A stretch of DNA of 64,000 nucleotides from Maribellus sp. YY47 (GTDB lineage: Bacteria > Bacteroidota > Bacteroidia > Bacteroidales > Prolixibacteraceae). Under the pieces are notes generated by a model. It was not told the DNA's origin. It was given only the letters and a program-made list of their open reading frames with translations, and did no database searches. This document shows positions 29,568 to 36,163 of this stretch, piece by piece. The stretch spans positions 62,001 to 126,000 of the forward strand of contig NZ_JALGYW010000011.1 of NCBI RefSeq assembly GCF_023111095.1, in the 5' to 3' direction. A program made the translations under genes and the position numbers. Position 1 is the first letter of the stretch. Each line of letters begins with the position of its first letter.

Positions 29568-30596
29568 ATGAGCAATATTTTCGAAAAAACGTTACGGGGA
29601 GAAAAAACAGAAAGGCCACCGGTGTGGTTTATGCGGCAGGCGGGAAGAGTGCTTCCCTCGTACCTCGAAATGCGGAAAGAACACAGTTTTCACGAACTGA
29701 TGCGTTCGCCCGAGCTGGCAGCTGAAGTTACTTTGCTCCCGGTTCATGACCTGGGCGTGGATGCCGCCATTTTGTTTTCCGACATCCTTGTGATTCCGGA
29801 AGCGCTGGGAATGAACCTCGCCTTTACCGATTCGGGACCGCGTTTTGAAAAGGCGCTGAAAGATGTCGCCGATCCGCTGTCGTTTTTAAAGGCCGACGCT
29901 CAAAAACTGGAGTATATATATAACGTAATTGATAGGATTGGAGAACGCAGGCCGGTCGATGTTCCATTGATCGGTTTCTGCGGAGCTCCGTTTACCACGC
30001 TCTGTTACATGGTGCAGGGACTGGGTACCAACCATACCTTCCCCGATGCAGTGGCTTTGCTCTACCAAAACAAAAGCCTCGCCAACGAGCTGCTCGAAGT
30101 GATCACCAACCTGTCGATTGAATACGCGCTAAACCAGGTAAAACACGGGATAGCCGCTTTTCAGATATTTGAAACACACGCCGGGTTAATTCCGGTCGAT
30201 CTGTATATGGAACTCATCATGCCGCACGTACGCCGTATTTCGGCCGCGGTGATGGAAACCGGTACGCCCGTTATCTTTTTACCCAAAGGATTGGGTGTGG
30301 GCCTGAAATACCTCGGCCCCAAAGATGCCGATTTTATCAGCATCGACTGGCAGGTTCCGCTTGATGAAGCCCGGACTATGCTGCACCCCGGACTGGGCAT
30401 CCAGGGAAACCTCGACCCGCGCATTTTGCTGGCCGACCAGGTGACGATCGGGCAAAAACTTGAAACCTATCTAGAATTTGGAGCCGCCAACGACAAATGG
30501 ATCTTTAACGTAGGCCACGGTTTTATCCCGGGTATTCCGGTTGAAAATGCAAAGTTTGTGGTCGACTGGATCAAACAAGCCAACTGGGGACGGTAA
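29568..30596 (+). CDS. hemE: Uroporphyrinogen decarboxylase
   Basis: A 342-residue enzyme that removes four carboxyl groups from uroporphyrinogen III to give coproporphyrinogen III. The signature RPPVWFMRQAGRVLPSY is at residues 17-33. Others seen are LPVHDLGVDAAILFSDILV, GFCGAPFTTLCYMVQG and HAGLIPVDLY. It takes substrate from HemCD at the branch point with siroheme, whose CobA is encoded at 34361-35080. Later haem-pathway genes (hemN/hemG/hemH) are not in the window. Confidence 0.97.
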   Translation: MSNIFEKTLRGEKTERPPVWFMRQAGRVLPSYLEMRKEHSFHELMRSPELAAEVTLLPVHDLGVDAAILFSDILVIPEALGMNLAFTDSGPRFEKALKDVADPLSFLKADAQKLEYIYNVIDRIGERRPVDVPLIGFCGAPFTTLCYMVQGLGTNHTFPDAVALLYQNKSLANELLEVITNLSIEYALNQVKHGIAAFQIFETHAGLIPVDLYMELIMPHVRRISAAVMETGTPVIFLPKGLGVGLKYLGPKDADFISIDWQVPLDEARTMLHPGLGIQGNLDPRILLADQVTIGQKLETYLEFGAANDKWIFNVGHGFIPGIPVENAKFVVDWIKQANWGR

Positions 30597-30618
30597 GAAT
30601 TAGATTAGAGATATAACA

Positions 30619-31089
30619 ATGATAAACGAAACATTTCAGCTTTCCACACTCCTGATGATCCCCACGGTGAAAATCGTTCACTACGTGGTGAGCCTGTGTT
30701 TCCTGATGTTTGCCGTTTTGCTGATCTACCGCTCGGTAAGCGGAATCCGGCAGAAACGCGAATTTTCGACCTTCGACAAATTCCTGTCGTACGCGTTTAT
30801 CATCAACCTCTACCTGCAACTTATTTTTGGGATCATCCTGTTTACCAACCTGGGCACCGACGCCGGGCTGAATTACATGGGTATTGAAGAAGGAATGGAA
30901 AAAGTATCGAAACGGCTGTGGCCGGTGGAGCACATTGTGCTGATGCTTTTTGCACTTTTTATCGCCAACCTCGGGCTCATCTCCTCGCTCAAAACCCACG
31001 ACAGCAAAGGCCGCTACCGCAAAGTGCTCATCTACTACCTGCTCTCCATTTTCCTGATTGCCTTTTCGCTGGTCTCGATTTATGTATAA
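30619..31089 (+). CDS. Four-helix membrane protein, last gene of the hem operon
   Basis: A 156-residue integral membrane protein with four predicted helices (about residues 14-37, 58-80, 101-121 and 132-154). Histidines sit at or near helix starts, in TVKIVHYVVSLCF and WPVEHIVLMLF, and could ligate haem. The size and the four-helix layout recall cytochrome-b-like or HemJ-like proteins, but I do not see the HemJ signature and do not assign it. It begins 22 nt after hemE, so a tetrapyrrole role is likely by context. Function is open. Confidence 0.6.
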   Translation: MINETFQLSTLLMIPTVKIVHYVVSLCFLMFAVLLIYRSVSGIRQKREFSTFDKFLSYAFIINLYLQLIFGIILFTNLGTDAGLNYMGIEEGMEKVSKRLWPVEHIVLMLFALFIANLGLISSLKTHDSKGRYRKVLIYYLLSIFLIAFSLVSIYV

Positions 31090-31296
31090 CGTGTAAACTT
31101 TTTTAGGACGATTCAAATCCTTAGTAAAGGAAATCTCAAAAATCTTTACTTAATCACTTTCCTAGTACATTTTTATCCTGAAAAGTTTACTAATTAATGA
31201 TTTTAGATTATTCTATACCAGAATAGGATATGGAGTAATTATGTTCCACCAAACAAAACTATAAACCACATCCCTTCATAAGATGAGTAAGCTTCC

Positions 31297-31322
31297 CCTT
31301 GTTTGCAACGAGGGACAAGCAG
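31297..31322 (-). repeat. REP-like repeat, copy 1 (inverted, degenerate)
   Basis: This is the inverted form of the core found at 31409-31440: CCCCTTGTTTGCAACGAGGG against CCCCTCGTTTGCAACGAGGG. It lies about 90 nt before copy 2 and faces it. The surrounding 31090-31470 holds no gene I can support and no strong terminator for the hem operon. Confidence 0.6.
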
Positions 31323-31374
31323 TTTTGAGTTTGTAAGTCACTCTTAAGTTCTTAAAATAGAAGTTCAGTGATAA

Positions 31375-31449
31375 AAAATGCTGCAGATAAAATGGCATTG
31401 TAAATGCGGTACAGCTTACCCCTCGTTGCAAACGAGGGGCAGTGGAATT
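31375..31449 (+). repeat. REP-like repeat, copy 2
   Basis: About 75 nt: AAAATGGCATT, a short variable stretch, ACCCCTCGTTGCAAACGAGG, then GGCAG. The core CCCCTCGTT-GCA-AACGAGGGG is a perfect 9-bp hairpin. The same unit, including the AAAATGGCATT lead, recurs at 34185-34259. It marks the left border of the accessory island. Confidence 0.75.
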
Positions 31450-31470
31450 ACCAATTGTAAGTATCCGATA

Positions 31471-32103
31471 TTACTTCAAATATGTTTTGTTTTTATATCC
31501 CTTTTCTATTCTATCATAAACTTCATACATCAAATCATTTAGGAGGGTACAAAATTTTTCAATATCAGTACTTGTAACAGGAATAGAGTTGTCTCCATGA
31601 GAGACAGAATTTCTAAACCGAAGTAATTTATTAATATTATTCTTAAAGTCTTTGACTGGTATTGGAGTCAAATTAAACCTTTCTAGTATTTTATTTAGTA
31701 CTTCAAAATTAACATTTGATGTAGTTGGAATTTGTGATGAGATTATAACATTGCTTTGCATGAATTGCATTAAAGAATCAACAAATTCGACTTTGGTTTT
31801 AAACTGAACTCTTTGGTTTTGAAGTGTTAATTTGTCAGCTGAATCAATGGCATGGGCTAATAAGTTATAGTTAATTTGCGAAATATTTAAGTTCATTTGA
31901 TTTAATACTCGAACGTAACATTCAAAAGATGTTTTAATAAAACCTTCCCAAAGAGAATAAATTATTGGAACGGAATATCTTATCAGAAATTTTCGATGCT
32001 CTTCGGAAATGCCATATTTAAAAGGAAGTGTTCTTAAGATGGAAAGCTCAGAGTATCGCCAATTAATATCGGCCATTATCTCTTGTTGAAAGTTATTTCC
32101 CAT
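31471..32103 (-). CDS. HEPN RNase-like protein (MAE_28990/MAE_18760 type)
   Basis: A 210-residue, mostly helical protein. The HEPN catalytic motif RX4H is R164-NSVS-H169 in LLRFRNSVSHGDN, followed by an acidic turn. The N-terminal half has the family's IIYSLWEGFIKTSFECYV segment. HEPN proteins of this type are predicted metal-independent RNases used in toxin-antitoxin and anti-phage systems. The start lies 2 nt after the DUF262 stop, so the two form an operon and may act together. AT content is visibly higher than in the flanking hem and cys genes. Activity is inferred from the motif. Confidence 0.78.
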   Translation of the reverse strand: MGNNFQQEIMADINWRYSELSILRTLPFKYGISEEHRKFLIRYSVPIIYSLWEGFIKTSFECYVRVLNQMNLNISQINYNLLAHAIDSADKLTLQNQRVQFKTKVEFVDSLMQFMQSNVIISSQIPTTSNVNFEVLNKILERFNLTPIPVKDFKNNINKLLRFRNSVSHGDNSIPVTSTDIEKFCTLLNDLMYEVYDRIEKGYKNKTYLK

Positions 32104-32105
32104 AT

Positions 32106-33176
32106 CTATCTGTTTCCAAAAATTCTATTCGCCTCCTTAATGCGGTTACGAACTCTTTGTACCGAATTATTCCCTCCTGAACGAGAAATTTTTCTAATCA
32201 CAATATCATTTTTCACCTCATTTATTACCTTATTTTGAATAATTTTCGGAGAAACACCACTATAGATGTGAAGATTTTCTGCGATTCCAATCATTATAGT
32301 ATCATAAAAACCAGTCGCAAATACATTATTGCTACTCCTGAAAATCTTCTTGCCACATGGATGTAGAATATTTACTGTTTGATTAAAAATAGACTCGTAC
32401 TTTTGATAATTAAAATTCTCATTCATTACAGCATCTCTCATGAACTCTGACATATGCTGCCCCATACTTAAACTAATATTTTTAACATTGTGAGTCATAG
32501 ATAAGAATCGTAAAACAAGTTCCTCTAAATATAATTCTGACACTTGTTGTTGTGTTGCATCAACTAACATTATAAACTTACTATTGGACGCTAACTTTTT
32601 AAGAAAATCATTGAATTTAGAAGATACACCTCTATAAATGCAGTTTCTAATCTCTTGGTCTGTTAACGGTGTACCTCCAGTATTTAGTCGATTAAAAAGT
32701 TCATAACGCATATCATATACACTATCCCATTTTATTATCTCAACTCTACAGGTTGCTCGTTTTATATTCAGCTGAATCTTCATTGGTAGGTCTACCTGAG
32801 AGAAACCTTCTAAACTTTTTACAATATCACCAGATTCAAGTTGCCAATTGTTTTTTTCGGGTATAGTCTTCAAAATACCGAAAAAAGAAAGTATCGAAGA
32901 TAATCTTTGCAATCCATCAACAAGTTCCCATCGACCGTTGGTATCCTCTGCAACAAAAATTGGAGGAACTGGTATTCCTAAAATTACAGACTCCAAAAAT
33001 CTTGATTTTTGATAATCTGTCCATCTATAAAATCGTTGAAATTCTGGATTTATGATAATCTCATCTCTTTCATACATACTTATTATTTCACCAAAAGACA
33101 TATCAAGTCTGTCAGTTTTGAGATTATTTCTTGCTGATTCAATCTCGCCTAATAATACATCATCATTTATTTTCAT
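32106..33176 (-). CDS. DUF262 (ParB/Srx-like) protein, partner of the HEPN gene
   Basis: A 356-residue protein with the DUF262 N-terminal domain: INPEFQRFYRWTDYQKSRFL (residues 42-61), then GIPVPPIFVAED and WELVDGLQRLSSILSF (83-98). The usual DGQQR motif reads DGLQR, with Leu for the first Gln. The region NRLNTGGTPLTDQEIRNCIY is also typical. GmrSD-type restriction proteins carry a C-terminal DUF1524 HNH nuclease; none is seen here, so the nuclease role may pass to the HEPN partner. AT-rich like its partner. The role in defence is inferred. Confidence 0.85.
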   Translation of the reverse strand: MKINDDVLLGEIESARNNLKTDRLDMSFGEIISMYERDEIIINPEFQRFYRWTDYQKSRFLESVILGIPVPPIFVAEDTNGRWELVDGLQRLSSILSFFGILKTIPEKNNWQLESGDIVKSLEGFSQVDLPMKIQLNIKRATCRVEIIKWDSVYDMRYELFNRLNTGGTPLTDQEIRNCIYRGVSSKFNDFLKKLASNSKFIMLVDATQQQVSELYLEELVLRFLSMTHNVKNISLSMGQHMSEFMRDAVMNENFNYQKYESIFNQTVNILHPCGKKIFRSSNNVFATGFYDTIMIGIAENLHIYSGVSPKIIQNKVINEVKNDIVIRKISRSGGNNSVQRVRNRIKEANRIFGNR

Positions 33177-33477
33177 ATTGCTTCAACTTAATTTCCGATC
33201 AACTTATGTGAATCTCAACTAGCTATATCCTTATAACCAGGTTGAGTTTTTACGCCAATTTTGAGGTGTGTTCCATCTTTTTGAGATTTACGAGCAGGGA
33301 GCCGTTTCATAGGTGGGCGGTTTAATTTTAGTTTTTCCGAAGATAACAAGAAAAATGGCTTACACAGCTGCTTAACATATCAAAAATGGCTTATCCCCTA
33401 AAAAAGAGCCCTTCAGCAGGCCTGTTGCGGGTTTCGGGCACAGGAAAAAAGCTTCTGCAGGCAGGTAAACAGAATTA
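33177..33477. other. Gene-free upstream region of the DUF262-HEPN unit
   Basis: No supported gene. It contains two copies of AAAAATGGCTTA about 32 nt apart (near 33352 and 33383). On the minus strand there is a short open stretch (MKRLPARKSQKDGTHLKIGV and onward, about 31 codons) with no family match I can give. The promoter of the DUF262 gene must lie here but no clear element was found. Confidence 0.4.
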
Positions 33478-33729
33478 TTACCGTGGGTAAAATGATTTTT
33501 ACCGTGGTAATCAGAACCATTACCTTGAGGATCATAGAGATTACCTTGGGTAACAAAGCCATCCTTTAGGTAAAATCTATGGTTACCTTGGTAATCGGAA
33601 CAATTACCTCGAGGATGATAGAGATTACCTTGGGTAGCGAAACAATCCTTTAGGTAATTTCTATTTTACCCGAGGGTAACGAAGCAATTACCTGGGGTAA
33701 AAGCCTGATTACCGAAGGGCGGCAATGCG
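33478..33729. repeat. Twelve contiguous 21-bp tandem units with dyad cores
   Basis: Twelve units of exactly 21 nt run from 33478 to 33729 without indels. Typical units are TTACCTTGGGTAACAAAGCC(A) and TTACCGTGGTAATCAGAACC(A). Most begin with a small palindrome, TTACC-N-GGTAA. Units 2-5 and 6-9 form an 84-bp higher-order duplication. On the minus strand one frame reads heptads such as GNLYDPQ and GNGSDYH for about 96 codons, but without ATG and after a stop in unit 10. The period equals two helical turns. It is not a CRISPR: there are no distinct spacers. Confidence 0.85.
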
Positions 33730-33765
33730 CTTCCCCTTTTATAATCTTTGGTCTATCCGCCGGAT

Positions 33766-33795
33766 TTTACTATTTGTCATGACACAAATAGTAAA
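33766..33795. repeat. 12-bp perfect inverted repeat beside the tandem array
   Basis: TTTACTATTTGT (33766-33777) and ACAAATAGTAAA (33784-33795) with a 6-nt centre CATGAC. An overlapping palindrome TGTCATGACA shares the centre. It is the size of an operator or a small hairpin. It stands 36 nt after the 21-bp array. Confidence 0.65.
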
Positions 33796-33821
33796 CACAA
33801 AAGTCTAGGCTGCGTCCGCTT

Positions 33822-34130
33822 CGCTCGAAAAACTTACGTATTGACGACTAAGAGTTCGGAACTCCCCCGAGTACTCGGGGTCAAACAGCCGAACTCTTTT
33901 AACGCCGTCTTCACTTGTTTTTCGGCTCACCGCCCGAGGCCAATGTACGCGATCTCTCACAGCCACAGAACGAGATGGCCTATTTTTATCGATCCCGGAA
34001 TCGAAACCCCGGGTTAGTGAGAGCGGGAAGCTCTGAGGAATCGAAGAGATCACCCGTCCGAACTTAGCCGTTGAGAAGAAGATATGTGAAGATAAAAATC
34101 AGCCTTGAGCTCGGAAATGCCTTCCTCGTG
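33822..34130. other. Palindrome-rich segment, possible structured RNA or mobile-element remnant
   Basis: Several nested stems lie close together. GAGTTCGG/CCGAACTC encloses the 16-bp palindrome CCCCGAGTACTCGGGG (about 33852-33897). CTCTCAC (about 33954) can pair with GTGAGAG (about 34017), and CCCGG with CCGGG between them. Two overlapping open frames on opposite strands (82 and 89 codons) cover it, but neither has protein-like composition or a neighbour. A further hairpin CCTCCGGGAGG follows near 34161. No match to a known RNA class was recognised. Confidence 0.4.
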
Positions 34131-34184
34131 CTTCGTCTTTGCGTCAAGGCAAAGATGAAGACCTCCGGGAGGAGATTAAATCGC

Positions 34185-34259
34185 AAAAATGCTGATTAAA
34201 ATGGCATTACCAATGCAGAGTAACTTACCCCTCGTTGCAAACGAGGGGCAGAGCAGTTA
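34185..34259 (+). repeat. REP-like repeat, copy 3
   Basis: This is nearly identical to copy 2 at 31375-31449 and in the same orientation. It shares AAAAATGCTG, AAAATGGCATT and the 9-bp hairpin CCCCTCGTT-GCA-AACGAGGGG followed by GGCAG. It forms the right border of the accessory island, next to cobA. Confidence 0.75.
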
Positions 34260-34321
34260 CGGCGATCGGGACACGTTGGGTACTATGAAAATCCAACGCA
34301 TACAGCGTTGACCTGTACGAT

Positions 34322-34350
34322 GCGCTAAGCGGTTCGAAACCGCTAAGCGC
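34322..34350 (-). terminator. Stem-loop downstream of cobA
   Basis: GCGCT-A-AGCGGTT (34322-34334) pairs with AACCGCT-A-AGCGC (34338-34350) around a 3-nt loop, giving 12 bp with one mismatch. It begins 11 nt after the cobA stop on the minus strand. No U-tract follows. It probably protects or ends the cys-siroheme transcript. Confidence 0.55.
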
Positions 34351-34360
34351 GTAACAACGA

Positions 34361-35080
34361 TCAATACTTCTTCAAAAAAATCAATGCGGGAGTTTTTAGC
34401 GGAGCAACCGAATGCTGTTCCGCTACTTCGGTAAGTTTTCCTTCCATGATCGCCGAATCGGGCAAACCGGTGCGGGAAACGATGGTGGCGGAAATCTGCG
34501 CGCGGTCGCCGGGATCAAAAGCTTCCACAATCTGGTCCAGCACTTTGGTTCCCATGTAGAGCACCGCTGTTCCGCGCTTTTCGAGGATATCGGCCAGGTG
34601 CCGTGCATTTACCGGCTTCCCCGACACATCGGTGCCCGAAAGCAGGTGCAGCGAGTTGCTGCCGCGGCGGTCGGTGAGCGCCACGCCAAACTCGGCAGCT
34701 GCCGCATTAAAAGCCGAGATTCCGGGAATCACTTCATACGGAATTTCATGTTCCTTTAAAAAAGAAGTTTCTTCGGCGCCGCGGCTAAACACCATCGGGT
34801 CGCCCGATTTTACGCGCACCACGGTTCTTCCTTCCAGCGAGTGCTGAAGCATTTTGGCGTGTATGGCATTCTGGCGCACCGTTACATCGCGGCCATCCCC
34901 TGCCCTTTTCCCCACAAACACCAGTTCGGCTTTTTCGGGGAAAAGCTGCCGCACTTCGCGCGACACCAGGGCATCGTACAACACCACATCGGCCTCACCA
35001 ATCGCTCGATGCGCACGAATGGTCAGCAGGTCGGCCGGCCCGGGACCCGCCCCCACAATATATACCTTTCCTTTCTGCAT
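34361..35080 (-). CDS. cobA: Uroporphyrinogen-III C-methyltransferase
   Basis: A 239-residue enzyme from the ATG at 35080 (MQKGKVYIVGAGPGPADLLT); a second ATG 12 nt upstream is possible. SAM-dependent methylation of uroporphyrinogen III at C2 and C7 gives precorrin-2, the first siroheme step. Motifs are VGAGPGPADLLTIRA, VRVKSGDPMVFSRGAEE, EVIPGISAFNAAAA and ALTDRRGSNSLHLLSG. It is the last gene of the minus-strand unit with cysJ and cysI, which need siroheme. It is the short, monofunctional form; the dehydrogenase part is the separate Met8-like gene at 39954-40406. Confidence 0.95.
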   Translation of the reverse strand: MQKGKVYIVGAGPGPADLLTIRAHRAIGEADVVLYDALVSREVRQLFPEKAELVFVGKRAGDGRDVTVRQNAIHAKMLQHSLEGRTVVRVKSGDPMVFSRGAEETSFLKEHEIPYEVIPGISAFNAAAAEFGVALTDRRGSNSLHLLSGTDVSGKPVNARHLADILEKRGTAVLYMGTKVLDQIVEAFDPGDRAQISATIVSRTGLPDSAIMEGKLTEVAEQHSVAPLKTPALIFLKKY

Positions 35081-35106
35081 GATTTCCTCCAAATTTTACC
35101 GTATCG

Positions 35107-35946
35107 TCAGATTCGGTAGGCCCATTCTTCCACTTCACGCAGATAGTCCATCGGGCTGTTGTAAATAAATTGATAGCCGAGTTTTTCCCGCAGTTTATCG
35201 CTGTTCACGATTTTAAAGGGTTCCTGAGTACCGGTAAACGCAGGAACCGGCAACTCGCTTATTTTGGCGGCCTTGGCGTAAAATTCGGCTTTGGTCGGAT
35301 GTTCGGGCGAAGCGGCGTTAAACACTTCTCCCCAAACCTCCTTTTCGAGTATTTCGGTGATGATGTTGACACAATCGTCGCGGTGGATCAGGTTCACCGG
35401 CACGGCGCCTGCCACCTCGGTACGGTGCTGAACAAAACGCGCCGGATTGCGGTCGTAACCGATCAAACCGCCAAAACGCAGCACCGTGGTTTGAAAAGCG
35501 TCCTCCTGCAAAAAAAGCTTTTCGGCCGAAAGCAAAGCCCGGCCACTGGCTTTTTCCGGCGTTCCTTCGTTTCCTTCCTTCACTTCTCCGTTTCGGGATT
35601 CATACACCGACGTAGAAGAAATAAACAGCACCTTTTTGATGCCGATCTCCTTGATCTTCTTCACCACCTGTGCAATTTTCTGCGGAAACGATTCTTCGAC
35701 GCAGGAAGTACGGCTGGGCGGAAAACTGACCATTAAAACATCGGTGTTAAAGAAACTGTTGTAATCGATCCGGATGTCTTGCGGCTGCACCTTTACATAA
35801 AAGGTACTGATGCCGGTCATCTCCAAATCGTTGTAGGTTTGTGTCGATGTGGTGGAACCTTTTACGTCCCAGCCTTTGCGCAAAAGCGATTTTCCCAATG
35901 CTGTTCCCAGCCAGCCGCTGCCTAATATTGATATTGTTCTGCTCAT
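35107..35946 (-). CDS. NAD(P)-dependent epimerase/SDR protein (YeeZ-like)
   Basis: A 279-residue protein of the extended SDR type. The N-terminal Rossmann motif is ILGSGWLGTALGKSLL, followed by VLFISSTSVYESRNGEV (residues of the catalytic region) and TVLRFGGLIGYDRNPARFV. A later HRDDCVNIITEILEK segment is typical of nucleotide-sugar-epimerase-like folds. The substrate is unknown. It lies between cysI and cobA on the same strand (27 nt before cobA), so a link to sulfur or siroheme metabolism is possible by context only. Confidence 0.8.
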   Translation of the reverse strand: MSRTISILGSGWLGTALGKSLLRKGWDVKGSTTSTQTYNDLEMTGISTFYVKVQPQDIRIDYNSFFNTDVLMVSFPPSRTSCVEESFPQKIAQVVKKIKEIGIKKVLFISSTSVYESRNGEVKEGNEGTPEKASGRALLSAEKLFLQEDAFQTTVLRFGGLIGYDRNPARFVQHRTEVAGAVPVNLIHRDDCVNIITEILEKEVWGEVFNAASPEHPTKAEFYAKAAKISELPVPAFTGTQEPFKIVNSDKLREKLGYQFIYNSPMDYLREVEEWAYRI

Positions 35947-36046
35947 AACCTTTGTAGTTAGTGTCCTAAAAAATGTAAGAGATGAAGTTGTCCCAAACTG
36001 AAATAAATTTTCATTTTCACGTTGTCGGGCAATGACCCCTCCTCAC

Positions 36047-36087
36047 CTCCCCAAAGGGGAGGAATCGTCCCCCATCGGGGGATTTAG
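36047..36087. repeat. REP-like double palindrome between cysI and the epimerase gene
   Basis: CCTCCCC-AAA-GGGGAGG is followed at once by TCCCCC-ATC-GGGGGA, two GC-rich hairpins in tandem in an AT-rich gap, downstream of cysI. The type, 'CTCCCCAAAGGGGAG ... GGATTTAGGGGG', recurs in Bacteroidota intergenic regions as I remember it. It could end or trim the cysI transcript. Confidence 0.6.
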
Positions 36088-36163
36088 GGGGTTTAATGTC
36101 AAATTACCGCCATCTTGTAAAGTGTTTAATCCTGTAATTCTCTTTTACCCCCACGTGACAGGA

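Noticed and set aside
33478-33729. CRISPR array
   Set aside because: The 21-nt units are contiguous with no unique spacers, and no cas gene is near.
33748-34053. Overlapping 89- and 82-codon frames on opposite strands
   Set aside because: They cover the palindrome-rich segment. Neither has protein-like composition or a conserved neighbour, and the stems explain the region better.
34322-34350. tRNA, because AGCGGTTCGAAACCGCT looks like a T arm
   Set aside because: No matching acceptor stem or anticodon arm lies in the 75 nt before it on either strand; it is a simple hairpin.
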